Origin: an uncultured Actinomycetes bacterium
GTDB lineage: Bacteria; Actinomycetota; Acidimicrobiia; Acidimicrobiales; RAAP-2
Assembly (NCBI GenBank): GCA_903828785.1
Contig: CAIKNP010000001.1
Span: forward strand, 62,001 to 126,000
Length of the DNA: 64,000 nt
Direction of reading: 5' to 3'
The position numbers and the translations under genes were made by a program. The notes under the pieces were generated by a model. That model worked only from the letters and a program-made list of their open reading frames with translations, was not told the DNA's origin and did not search any database. This document shows, in pieces, positions 1 to 7,899 of this stretch (its first letter is position 1; every line of letters begins with the position of its first letter).

Positions 1-632
1 GCAAGTCCACCTTGGCCAGCGTCATCATGGGCCACCCTGGTTACTCGGTCACTCAGGGCCAGATCATGCTGCGCGGTGAAGATATCGCTACGTGGTCCCC
101 CGACGCCCGCGCCCGCGCCGGCATCTTTCTCGCCTTTCAGTACCCCGAGGCCATCTCGGGTGTCTCCGTCGTTCAGTTCCTGCGCCAAGCCATCGCCGCG
201 CGCCGCGGTTTGGAAGAACTCAGCATTCTCGAAGTACGCCTTGATTTGATGGAGTGGATGGAGCGCCTGGGGATGGACCCCGCCTTCGCCGAGCGCCACC
301 TCAACGAAGGCTTCTCTGGCGGCGAGCGCAAGCGTAACGAAGTGTTACAGATGGCGCTCTTGACGCCCGAGTTGGCCCTGCTGGATGAAACGGACTCGGG
401 TCTCGATATTGACGCCCTGCGCATCGTCGCGCGCGGTGTTCGCACCGTCCGCGAGCAGCACCCCACCATGGGAGCCATTGTTGTCACCCACTACGTCAAG
501 CTGCTCGAAGAGATTCAGCCCGACCAGGTCCACGTCTTGATTGACGGGCGCATCGAGCGCTCGGGTGACGCTTCCCTCGCGCAAGATATCGAAGTCGCCG
601 GTTACGACCACCTGCGGCCAACGGCGGTGTGA
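1..632 (+). CDS. sufC: SufC Fe-S assembly ATPase, first copy (5' end cut by window)
   Basis: ABC-type ATPase that energises the SufBCD scaffold. The window opens inside Walker A (GKSTL readable from the second base), so the first ~40 residues lie outside. Seen: a Q-loop region (FQYPE), signature SGGERKR, Walker B LALLDE followed by SGLDIDAL, and the H-loop VTHY, all in SufC style. The stop overlaps the sufS start (TGATG), so the genes are translationally coupled. The Walker B tail reads DETDSGLD where most SufC proteins have DEIDSGLD. A second, clearly divergent SufC is encoded at 3693-4418 on the other strand. Whether another sufB or sufD lies upstream cannot be seen. Confidence 0.93.
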   Translation, partial: KSTLASVIMGHPGYSVTQGQIMLRGEDIATWSPDARARAGIFLAFQYPEAISGVSVVQFLRQAIAARRGLEELSILEVRLDLMEWMERLGMDPAFAERHLNEGFSGGERKRNEVLQMALLTPELALLDETDSGLDIDALRIVARGVRTVREQHPTMGAIVVTHYVKLLEEIQPDQVHVLIDGRIERSGDASLAQDIEVAGYDHLRPTAV

Positions 633-1867
633 TGGCGACCTTCGACGCTCGCATGGTCCGGGGCGATATCGCCCAATTCAACCGCGTTATCAATAATCAC
701 CCACTCACCTACCTGGACTCGGGGGCGACCACCTTGCCACCCCGAACGGTGCTTGAGGCGATGAATCGCTATTACGAACTACACCACGCCAACGTCCACC
801 GCGGGGTCTACCAAACCGCCGCGGAAGCCACCGCCATCTACGAAGGGGCGCGCGAAGCCGTCGCCACTTTCATCAATGCCCCCGGTGGGGCCGAAGAAGT
901 GGTCTTCACCAAAAACGCCACCGAGGCCTTTAATCTCCTCGCTAAGTCCTGGGGCGCGTCACAGCTAAAGAGCGGTGACGTGGTGCTGCTGAGTGAGATG
1001 GAACACCACGCCAACATTGTGCCGTGGTTCCAGTTGCGTGAGAGCCACGGCATCGAAGTGCGATTCATCGGGGTGGGTGATGATTTTCGCTTGGACCTCA
1101 GCAATCTGGATGAGCTCCTACGGGGTGTCAAGTTGGTCTCTCTCACCGGCATGTCAAACGTGCTCGGGACCATTAATCCAATCAAGGACCTGGCGCGGGC
1201 CGCTCACGCAGCGGGCGCTCTCATTGCCCTCGACGGAGCGCAGTCCGTCGCCCACAGCGCCACCGACGTCCAGGATCTCGACGTCGACTTCTTGGCTTTC
1301 TCGGCCCACAAGATGCTCGGCCCCACCGGTATTGGCGTGCTGTGGGCCAGGCGCGAACTCCTGGAGGCGATGCCGCCTTTTCTCGGGGGTGGCGGCATGA
1401 TCGCCGACGTCAGCGTCAATGGCTTCACCTTCGCTCCTCCGCCCGCGCGCTTTGAGGCCGGCACCCCGCCCATCGCTGAAGCCGCCGGACTACTCGCCGC
1501 CGTTCGCTATATGAGTTCTCTGGGCATGGCCAACGTCGCCGCCCACGAAGCCGACCTGACGGCCGACGCTCTCACCCGACTGGCCGGAACCTTCGGTGAA
1601 CGTGTGCGCATCATCGGCCCCTCGAACGTGGTTGACCGAGGCGGGGTCATTAGTCTCGACGTGCAAGGGGTCCACCCTCACGACGTCTCCCAGGTGCTCG
1701 ACCAACACGGCGTGTGCATTCGCCCAGGCCACCACTGCGCTAAGCCATTGATGAAACGGTTTGGCTTATCCGCGACCGCCCGGGTCTCTTTCGGACCCTA
1801 TTCCCTCGTCCAAGACACCGACGCGCTGCTCGAAGCGCTCGCCGACGCAGTGAGTATGTTTGGTTGA
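632..1867 (+). CDS. sufS: SufS cysteine desulfurase
   Basis: PLP enzyme (411 aa) of the class V aminotransferase fold that takes sulfur from L-cysteine as a persulfide and hands it to SufU. Seen: PLP lysine in SAHKMLGPTG (about K227), the DGAQS motif, HHANIVPW, and the active-site cysteine in GHHCAKPLM (about C369) close to the C-terminus, which is the group II SufS arrangement. The ATG at 632 overlaps the sufC stop. A GTG one codon upstream is possible but less likely. The stop overlaps the ATG of sufU, giving the actinobacterial order sufC-sufS-sufU. Confidence 0.96.
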   Translation: MATFDARMVRGDIAQFNRVINNHPLTYLDSGATTLPPRTVLEAMNRYYELHHANVHRGVYQTAAEATAIYEGAREAVATFINAPGGAEEVVFTKNATEAFNLLAKSWGASQLKSGDVVLLSEMEHHANIVPWFQLRESHGIEVRFIGVGDDFRLDLSNLDELLRGVKLVSLTGMSNVLGTINPIKDLARAAHAAGALIALDGAQSVAHSATDVQDLDVDFLAFSAHKMLGPTGIGVLWARRELLEAMPPFLGGGGMIADVSVNGFTFAPPPARFEAGTPPIAEAAGLLAAVRYMSSLGMANVAAHEADLTADALTRLAGTFGERVRIIGPSNVVDRGGVISLDVQGVHPHDVSQVLDQHGVCIRPGHHCAKPLMKRFGLSATARVSFGPYSLVQDTDALLEALADAVSMFG

Positions 1868-2313
1868 TGAATTCACTCGATGATCTCTACCGAGAAATAA
1901 TTCTCGATCACTACCGGACCCCGCGAAACCGTGGGGAGTTGCCCCCACCCGCCGTTCGGGTTGAGGGTTTCAACCCGCTCTGCGGCGACGAAATTGTCGT
2001 CCACCTCGCGGTCACTGACGGCGTCATCGCCGACATCAAACTGACGGGACAAGGTTGCTCCATTTCCCAAGCATCCTCCTCACTCATGAGCGCCGCCGTT
2101 AAGGGCAAGAGCCTCGAGCAGGTTCGGGCCGTCATCTCTTCCTTCAAGCAGTTGATGACGCTCGAAGAATCCGTCGATCAGTCGCCCGCGAATCTTCGCA
2201 GTTTGGGTGAAATCGCCGCCCTGCAGGGGGTCGTCAAGTTTCCGGTGCGTATTAAGTGCGCCACTCTGGCGTGGAATACCCTGGCCCAGGCCTTAGACGA
2301 ACTACCCTCCTAG
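1867..2313 (+). CDS. sufU: SufU zinc-dependent sulfur-transfer protein
   Basis: 148-aa SufU/IscU-like protein, the sulfur acceptor of SufS in Gram-positive bacteria. Seen: three conserved cysteines, in NPLCGDE (about C39, with the adjacent Asp ligand D41), GQGCSISQASSS (about C64) and RIKCATLAW (about C131), which form the zinc site. The SufU-specific insertion is present between the second and third cysteines. The ATG at 1867 overlaps the sufS stop (TGATG); a TTG one codon earlier is not needed. It is the last gene of this + operon and ends 5 bp from the end of a convergent gene. Confidence 0.95.
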   Translation: MNSLDDLYREIILDHYRTPRNRGELPPPAVRVEGFNPLCGDEIVVHLAVTDGVIADIKLTGQGCSISQASSSLMSAAVKGKSLEQVRAVISSFKQLMTLEESVDQSPANLRSLGEIAALQGVVKFPVRIKCATLAWNTLAQALDELPS

Positions 2314-2317
2314 GCCT

Positions 2318-3658
2318 CTAGCAGGCCTTCGGATCAAAGTACTGGTCGCCCTCCACCGTCGTCGTCGTCACCGGGTGGTGCGTGACGGGGTGGTGCTTGG
2401 TACTTGACGTCGTGACTTTAACGGGCTTGGGCACCGTAATCACGGGTGGCATTGGTGTCTGACCCAGGGCGTTCGGCGGTGGATTCGTGGGGCGGAGCAG
2501 CTGCGAACCAAACACCTGCGTCAACTCTTGCTGAGCGTTGGGTTGCGTGATGTAGAGAACGTCACCCAAGACACCACCGGGTCCGCCCGCCGTGGGCAGG
2601 GTGTAGGAAGTCAAGGAGTTGGTGTTGAAACTGTGAAAACGCAGGGCGAGGGAGATCAAATCACTCAAGCTGAAATTGCGGTCGAGAGAAACCCCCTGGG
2701 GTAAGTTCGACAACAGATTGTTGATTGTTAAGGGGTTCCACAGTGCTTTAGCCTTGTTGACGAAGGCCTTGATGAACTGGTTCTGTCGGTAGATGCGTCC
2801 GTAGTCACTGGTCACGTCCTCAGTCCATTGACCGTGCTCGTACCACTCGAAGTGTCGCGAACGTACCAGGGCGAGGGCCTGAAGGTTCGTCAAGGGCCGG
2901 CAGCCAGTATTGCGCACCTGCAAACCAGACATGAGGTCCCGCGCCGGATAGGGGAAACTCATCTTGATGCCGCCGATGGCTTGGGAGGCGTTGATAATGC
3001 CGCCAAAACTGACCACCGCAATGTGAGCGATAGGGATGCCGAGATTCGCCGTGATGGTCTGGGCCACCAGCGAAGGGCCACCAGCCAAGTTCACGTTGAT
3101 GCGGTTGAATTTCCCATTTTTGGCACGGTTTTTTATCACGGTAAACATCGTGTCGCGGGGAATGGACATCTCCGAAATAGTTCCGGCCACGGGGTTGATG
3201 TGCATGATTTTCACAACGTCGGAGTGGTTGTCACCAGCCGTTTGAGCGCCGGCGCCCGTCATACCAGCGGCCACGCCCGTCAATCCCGCTCGAGAGTCTG
3301 AACCGATTTCGAGGATATTGAAAGGTTTGTTACCCAACTGAGAAACGAGACCCTTCGTCCCTAAGTTAGCGACCTTCGAAAGCTTCCACTGCGCGTAGAG
3401 GTAACCTCCGCCAGTGAACCCGCCAGCGACGATGGCGATGACGAGGGCCACGACGCCGAGGCGACGCCGCATCGACTTTTTTCGATGTTGTCCACGTGAG
3501 GTACCGCGACTCGCCGAAGCACCACGCCGCGCTGGCGCTGCGCCCTTCGCGTCGATGGCCTCTCCCAGAGCGGCGAGGCGCTTTGCATTCGCGAGGGACT
3601 TGCGATCATCAGCGGAGGCCCGTCTTGATGAATTGTCGCCAGGGCTTCGATTACTCAC
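2318..3658 (-). CDS. LytR-CpsA-Psr (LCP) family cell-wall glycopolymer transferase
   Basis: 446-aa membrane-anchored protein. It has a basic, Ser/Ala-rich cytoplasmic N-terminus (residues 1-65), one membrane segment (about 67-89) and an extracellular LCP domain (about 110-360) with the family cues NILEIGSDSR, HSDVVKIMHINP, SIPRDT, RINVN and DYGRIYRQNQF. The tail is Pro/Thr/His-rich and ends with cysteine. LCP proteins attach teichoic-acid or arabinogalactan-type polymers to peptidoglycan. The GTG start at 3658 is preceded by TAGCGT and six bases with no Shine-Dalgarno, suggesting a leaderless mRNA. It sits between two convergent suf operons, with no obvious functional link to them. Confidence 0.92.
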   Translation of the reverse strand: MSNRSPGDNSSRRASADDRKSLANAKRLAALGEAIDAKGAAPARRGASASRGTSRGQHRKKSMRRRLGVVALVIAIVAGGFTGGGYLYAQWKLSKVANLGTKGLVSQLGNKPFNILEIGSDSRAGLTGVAAGMTGAGAQTAGDNHSDVVKIMHINPVAGTISEMSIPRDTMFTVIKNRAKNGKFNRINVNLAGGPSLVAQTITANLGIPIAHIAVVSFGGIINASQAIGGIKMSFPYPARDLMSGLQVRNTGCRPLTNLQALALVRSRHFEWYEHGQWTEDVTSDYGRIYRQNQFIKAFVNKAKALWNPLTINNLLSNLPQGVSLDRNFSLSDLISLALRFHSFNTNSLTSYTLPTAGGPGGVLGDVLYITQPNAQQELTQVFGSQLLRPTNPPPNALGQTPMPPVITVPKPVKVTTSSTKHHPVTHHPVTTTTVEGDQYFDPKAC

Positions 3659-3692
3659 TGCTCTACGCTACCAAAGCACTCTAAGAATCTGA

Positions 3693-4418
3693 TTAAAAAG
3701 TGACACGGAACGGTTCGTAACCGTCTCGCTCAAGAATTTCGGCCATCTCCGGGCCTCCCGTGGCCACCACTCGACCCTCGCTGACGACGTGAATCATCGT
3801 CGGCGTTAATTCTTGGAGGAGGCGACTGAAGTGGGTGATCACCAGTACGCCACACGCCCACTCGGTGGTGGCGGCCTGCAGTCGCCGCGCCACTGCCCCT
3901 AGGGCGTCCACGTCTAGTCCCGAGTCGATTTCGTCAAGCATCGCGAAGGGAGGCCGCAAGGTACCAAGTTGTACCATTTCCGCCCGCTTGCGTTCGCCGC
4001 CCGAAAGGTCAACGTTCATGAAACGCTCGAGCAGTTCGGGACGCAGTTCTACCTGTCGGGCTTCATCGGCCATACGTTCGCGTAAGCCTTCGGGTGGCGC
4101 GCCGGCGGCAACCATGACGTCGTAGGGGCGAACACCCTGCACTTCCATGGGGTGCTGGAGCGCCAAGATGAGACCCTGTCGGGCCCGTTCGGTAGGTGCG
4201 AGGTCGAGGAGCTCGACGTCGTTGAGCCGTACGGAACCACCGGTGACGCGGTAACCCGGGTGGCCCGCCAAGGCGTGCGCCAGAGTCGACTTTCCTGAAC
4301 CATTCGGTCCCATGATGACGTGAACCTCACCAGAGGACATCGTGAGGTTAAAGCCCTTCAGGACTTCCTTGCCACCGACCTCAACACGAAGATCACTAAT
4401 GCGCAGCGTTGAGGTCAC
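3693..4418 (-). CDS. sufC: SufC Fe-S assembly ATPase, second copy
   Basis: 241-aa SufC. Seen: Walker A GPNGSGKST (37-45), signature LSGGERKR (138-145), Walker B FAMLDE (158-163) followed by IDSGLDVDAL, and H-loop ITHF. It is the last gene of a minus-strand operon sufB-Cys-rich protein-sufD-Rieske-sufC, and its ATG overlaps the Rieske gene end by 4 bp. This is the copy that sits with its own SufB and SufD, so it is the more likely partner of that scaffold. It differs clearly from the SufC fragment at 1-632 (SGGERKRAEMVQ versus SGGERKRNEVLQ after the signature), so the pair are old paralogs rather than a recent duplication. Confidence 0.95.
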   Translation of the reverse strand: MTSTLRISDLRVEVGGKEVLKGFNLTMSSGEVHVIMGPNGSGKSTLAHALAGHPGYRVTGGSVRLNDVELLDLAPTERARQGLILALQHPMEVQGVRPYDVMVAAGAPPEGLRERMADEARQVELRPELLERFMNVDLSGGERKRAEMVQLGTLRPPFAMLDEIDSGLDVDALGAVARRLQAATTEWACGVLVITHFSRLLQELTPTMIHVVSEGRVVATGGPEMAEILERDGYEPFRVTF

Positions 4419-4729
4419 GGAAGCACCACTTCGTATCGGCCATCGCGGTTGATCACGTCGTAACGCGCCACCGGACGGGTTGCGGGGAAAGAGGTCGGCT
4501 GGCCGTCCTTCAAATTAAACATGGCGCCGTGACGAACACATTCAATTTCACACTCATCGACGTTCACCTCGCCCAAGGCGAGAGAGAAGTCTTCGTGACT
4601 GCAGCGATCATCAAGAACGTAGAGGTCCTCTTCGATACGCACGACAATCAAAACGCGCCCTTCGGCCTTGAACTGACGCGCCTCACCGTTTGCGAAATCC
4701 TCCAGGAGTCCCAGGTCCAGCGTCGTCAC
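4415..4729 (-). CDS. Rieske-type [2Fe-2S] ferredoxin of the SUF operon
   Basis: 104-aa small Rieske protein of the non-haem ferredoxin type. The cluster ligands are visible as C43-x-H45 (CSHEDFSL) and C64-x2-H67 (CVRHGAMF). It has the length of a stand-alone ferredoxin subunit rather than a fused oxygenase. It overlaps sufD upstream and sufC downstream by 4 bp each, so it belongs to the operon. In actinobacterial SUF operons a Rieske protein at this position is common. A role as electron donor or redox sensor for cluster assembly is inference. Confidence 0.93.
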   Translation of the reverse strand: MTTLDLGLLEDFANGEARQFKAEGRVLIVVRIEEDLYVLDDRCSHEDFSLALGEVNVDECEIECVRHGAMFNLKDGQPTSFPATRPVARYDVINRDGRYEVVLP

Positions 4730-5952
4730 GGGGTCACCACATTCACTTCGGCGAGCGTGGCTCGAATATCTTCTTCCACGAGTTCGGCGAGGCCGCTCGG
4801 CAGCGTGGCGACCATTTCGTAGAAAAAGCCCTGAATCATCAGTCGCTCGGCGTCGTGGCGCGAAACACCGCGAGATTCCAAGTACCAGCGCTGCAGTTCA
4901 TCCAAAGGACCAACGCTCGAGGCGTGGGCGCACATCACGTCATTTTCGCGGATGTCCAGATTCGGCACCGAGTCAGCGTGCGCGTGCGGCGAGAGCAGAA
5001 GATTGTGGTTCGTTTGGCGGGCGTCGGTGCGCTTGGCGCCCTTCTCAATCTCGATAACACCGGTGTAGACACAGCGTGCTCGATCGGCCACCGCGCCCTT
5101 AGACAGCAAGGTGGAGTTGGAGCGGCCGATCAGGTGGTATTGCCGCGTTCGAAAATCGTGAATCTGGTCGCCGGCTCCCAGAAAAGTCGTACGCAGTTCA
5201 TTTTGCGCGCCGGTACCCACAATTTCAGCGTCATTACGAGAACGGTTGTAGTGGCCCCCAATGCTGATCACTGACTGACGAAGCCGACTGTCGCGGTGCA
5301 AGAACGCCGTCGACCGAGCGACGTGCCACGCCGACGCGGCGAGGCGTTGGTAGGTGGTCATTTGCAAAGAAGCATTGTTTCCCACGTGGAATTCCGACAG
5401 TGGCACCACCAGTGCGTCAACGCCGCCGTCCAGGTACTCAACAATCGAACAAGCACTCGACGTACCGAGCTCGACGCGCAACTGAGGAAAGGATCCGCCG
5501 CCAGTGGTCGTGTTCAAAATAACGACTGGATCAGCGATTTGGCTGTTGGCGTCGACGGAAATAACGATGGTATTGGGTGTCAAAGCGCAATTCAGCAGAG
5601 CGAAAGCGTCGGCACCGTAGCGGGCCGAGTTTTCGCGCGCGGTGCTCGTCGCCGTGGTGACGTGTAGGCCCGGGGCCGAACCCTCGACGCTGATCAAAAC
5701 ACCATTTTGCAGGTGAATAGTGACGCCGGCACGCGACCGCAAGGCGAGTGCGAAGGGCGCCAATTCGCCCGTCACGAGGGGAAGGGTGAGATCAAAGTTT
5801 TCGAGATCGAAGTCACTCAGTGGGGCGTAGCGCCACACTTCGTCACTCGTGGAGGGCAAGCCCAAGGTCTCGAAGTCAGCGAAGACCTCGCGACGGGACT
5901 GGTCGAGCTGGGAATCGAGAAGGGAGTGCGCGGACGCGGCGAAAGTGTTCAT
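4726..5952 (-). CDS. sufD: SufD scaffold subunit
   Basis: 408-aa SufB/SufD-superfamily beta-helix protein that pairs with SufB and SufC to build Fe-S clusters. Recognisable parts are VWRYAPL near the N-terminus, GGHYNRSRNDAEIVG, the KGAVADRARCVYTGVI segment, the DARQTNHNLLLSP box and the C-terminal SRGVSRHDAERLMIQGFF block shared with SufB. It lacks the extended SufB N-terminus. The ATG at 5952 follows a 45-bp gap after the Cys-rich gene. The 3' end overlaps the Rieske gene by 4 bp. Confidence 0.94.
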   Translation of the reverse strand: MNTFAASAHSLLDSQLDQSRREVFADFETLGLPSTSDEVWRYAPLSDFDLENFDLTLPLVTGELAPFALALRSRAGVTIHLQNGVLISVEGSAPGLHVTTATSTARENSARYGADAFALLNCALTPNTIVISVDANSQIADPVVILNTTTGGGSFPQLRVELGTSSACSIVEYLDGGVDALVVPLSEFHVGNNASLQMTTYQRLAASAWHVARSTAFLHRDSRLRQSVISIGGHYNRSRNDAEIVGTGAQNELRTTFLGAGDQIHDFRTRQYHLIGRSNSTLLSKGAVADRARCVYTGVIEIEKGAKRTDARQTNHNLLLSPHAHADSVPNLDIRENDVMCAHASSVGPLDELQRWYLESRGVSRHDAERLMIQGFFYEMVATLPSGLAELVEEDIRATLAEVNVVTP

Positions 5953-5997
5953 AACGGGACTGGCTCAGTGTACTGGGGCGAGCGAAATCTTCCAGCG

Positions 5998-6441
5998 CTA
6001 GCGACGCCAAAACTTCCATCGCGATTCGCGTTTGGGCTCCATTTCGCCCAACTCGCGCATGCGCTCTTCAACCAGCTCGGGAGCAACGGCGTTAACAATT
6101 TCACTCGCGGCCTGCAAAATGTCTCGCCTTTCCTCGACCGGAATGTCGGGGCCGGGCGCTGATTCAACGCTGGGCCGGCGTGCGAGAGAGCCGTGTTGCC
6201 AACCAACGTCGGCGAAACGAGGTTCAAAAGTAACGCAATTTTCGGGACAAGACCAGGGCTGGTCGGGAGCGTTGCCCAAGCTGCAGAAGCGGGCCACCTC
6301 ACCAGAGTTGTAGGTTCGACTCTGATAGTGCTTGCACTCTTCTCGCATGGCCATATTCCATTGTGCCACACCGAAAAAGTCTGTGCCCCGACCGAAGTCG
6401 GCATCGGCATTATCCGATCGAGCCTTCCATTTGAAGCTCAA
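5998..6441 (-). CDS. Cysteine-rich protein of unknown function between sufB and sufD
   Basis: 147-aa protein that I cannot assign to a named family. It has four cysteines, C36, C53, C65 and C69 (ECKHYQS, RFCSLGN, SCPENC), spaced like a zinc or Fe-S site. Conserved-looking aromatic stretches follow, then a helical charged C-terminus ending KFWRR. It overlaps the 3' end of sufB by 32 bp in another frame. The listed start is TTG; GTG at 6369 or ATG at 6354 would keep all four cysteines, so the start is uncertain. A competing reading frame (5949-6410, ATG on the sufB stop) has the Ser/Pro/Arg-rich composition of a shadow and is rejected. Position inside the suf operon suggests a role in cluster assembly (inference). 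Confidence 0.72.
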   Translation of the reverse strand: MSFKWKARSDNADADFGRGTDFFGVAQWNMAMREECKHYQSRTYNSGEVARFCSLGNAPDQPWSCPENCVTFEPRFADVGWQHGSLARRPSVESAPGPDIPVEERRDILQAASEIVNAVAPELVEERMRELGEMEPKRESRWKFWRR

Positions 6442-7810
6442 TCAGACGGGACCATTCAACCGCGTATTCCATGGGCAAGGTCCGGGTAACCGGCTCAATA
6501 AAGCCATTCACGATCATGCCCATCGCTTGGCTTTCGGTGAGTCCTCGACTCATGAGGTAGAACAACTGGTCGTCACCGATCTTCGACACCGTGGCTTCGT
6601 GACCGATGGAGGCGTCTTGCTCGCCCACCTCCATGTAGGGCTTGGTCTCGGAAATCGACTGTTCGTCGAGAAGCAGCGCGTCGCAGCGTACGAAACTCTT
6701 CGCGCCTCGCGCGCCTTCTTCGACCTTGACCAGACCGCGGTAGGTCGTGAGTCCGCCGTCTTTGGAGATTGACTTCGACACAATCGTCGAGGTCGTCTCG
6801 GGGGCGCAGTGCACCATTTTGGCGCCGGCGTCTTGAATCTGACCGGCGCCGGCGTAGGCGACGGATAGCACTTCACCCGAGGCTTTGGGGCCCATGAGAT
6901 ACACCGAGGGGTACTTCATCGTTAGACGCGACCCGATGTTGCCATCAATCCACTCGACGTGCGCTTCCTCTTCGGCGCGGGCACGCTTGGTCACCAAGTT
7001 GTAGACGTTGTTCGACCAGTTTTGAATAGTGGTGTAGGTGATGCGCGCGCCCTTCAATGCGACGAGTTCCACCACGGCGGAGTGCAGGGAGTCGGTCGAA
7101 TACACGGGGGCTGAGCATCCCTCGACGTAGTGAACCTGCGAACCCTCGTCGGCGATAATCAACGTGCGCTCGAACTGACCCATGTTTTCGGTGTTAATGC
7201 GAAAGTAGGCCTGCAGCGGCTGGTCGACCTTGACCCCCGGTGGAACGTAGATGAATGATCCGCCCGACCACACCGCCGAGTTCAGCGCGGCGAACTTGTT
7301 GTCGTTGGGCGGAATGACCGTTCCAAAGTACTTGCGCACCAGGTCGGGGTATTCGCGCACGGCAGTGTCCATGTCGCAGAATAAGACCCCGAGACGCTCT
7401 AGGTCTTCACGATTACGGTGGAAAACAACTTCGGATTCGTATTGTGCGGTGACGCCGGCGAGGTACTTACGCTCGGCTTCGGGAATGCCGAGACGTTCGT
7501 AGGTGTTCTTAATAGCGTCGGGCAGGTCTTCCCAGCGGTCAACCTGACCACCCGTCGGCTTGATGTAGTAATAGATGTCATTGAAGTCAAGGTCGGGCAT
7601 GCGGGTGGCAAACCAGTCGAGCATGGGCTTACGTTCGAAACGCTTTAAGGCGTTGAGGCGGAACTCGAGCATCCAAGGCAACTCGTTCTTGATCCCCGAC
7701 ATTTCGCGAACGATGGCCTCGTTGATCCCCTTTTTCGGTTTGAAGACGGGAATCTGTTCGTCGGACCAGCCCAGTGCGTAACGGCTGAAATCTAGATTGT
7801 CAATCGACAT
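6410..7810 (-). CDS. sufB: SufB scaffold subunit
   Basis: 466-aa SufB, the core scaffold on which clusters form. Typical family text is visible: PYYWL-like features are absent, but VIPPNDNKFAALNSAVWSGG, FIYVPPGVKVDQPLQAYFR, HYVEGCSAP, NWSNNVYNLVTKRA, KYPSVYLMG and the C-terminal SRGLTESQAMGMIVNGF are all clear. First gene of the minus-strand suf operon. An AAGGAG ribosome-binding site lies 4 bases before the ATG, and TACTAT about 30 bases upstream is a possible -10. The short divergent space to oligopeptidase B (about 90 bp) must hold the operon control sites; no Fe-S regulator gene is visible in the window. Confidence 0.97.
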   Translation of the reverse strand: MSIDNLDFSRYALGWSDEQIPVFKPKKGINEAIVREMSGIKNELPWMLEFRLNALKRFERKPMLDWFATRMPDLDFNDIYYYIKPTGGQVDRWEDLPDAIKNTYERLGIPEAERKYLAGVTAQYESEVVFHRNREDLERLGVLFCDMDTAVREYPDLVRKYFGTVIPPNDNKFAALNSAVWSGGSFIYVPPGVKVDQPLQAYFRINTENMGQFERTLIIADEGSQVHYVEGCSAPVYSTDSLHSAVVELVALKGARITYTTIQNWSNNVYNLVTKRARAEEEAHVEWIDGNIGSRLTMKYPSVYLMGPKASGEVLSVAYAGAGQIQDAGAKMVHCAPETTSTIVSKSISKDGGLTTYRGLVKVEEGARGAKSFVRCDALLLDEQSISETKPYMEVGEQDASIGHEATVSKIGDDQLFYLMSRGLTESQAMGMIVNGFIEPVTRTLPMEYAVEWSRLIELQMEGSIG

Positions 7811-7899
7811 GTGGCTCCTTGGGGATATTCCCTACGTCCATAGTACTTACTCCCCCAGACCTTCGAACGCGTGGTCCAACTTTCTGGCAGAGTAGACCA

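Noticed and set aside
5949-6410. Alternative frame starting on the sufB stop (TAATG) between sufB and sufD
   Set aside because: Attractive spacing, but the translation is Pro/Ser/Arg-rich and lacks structure, while the overlapping frame 5998-6441 has ordered cysteines and balanced composition.
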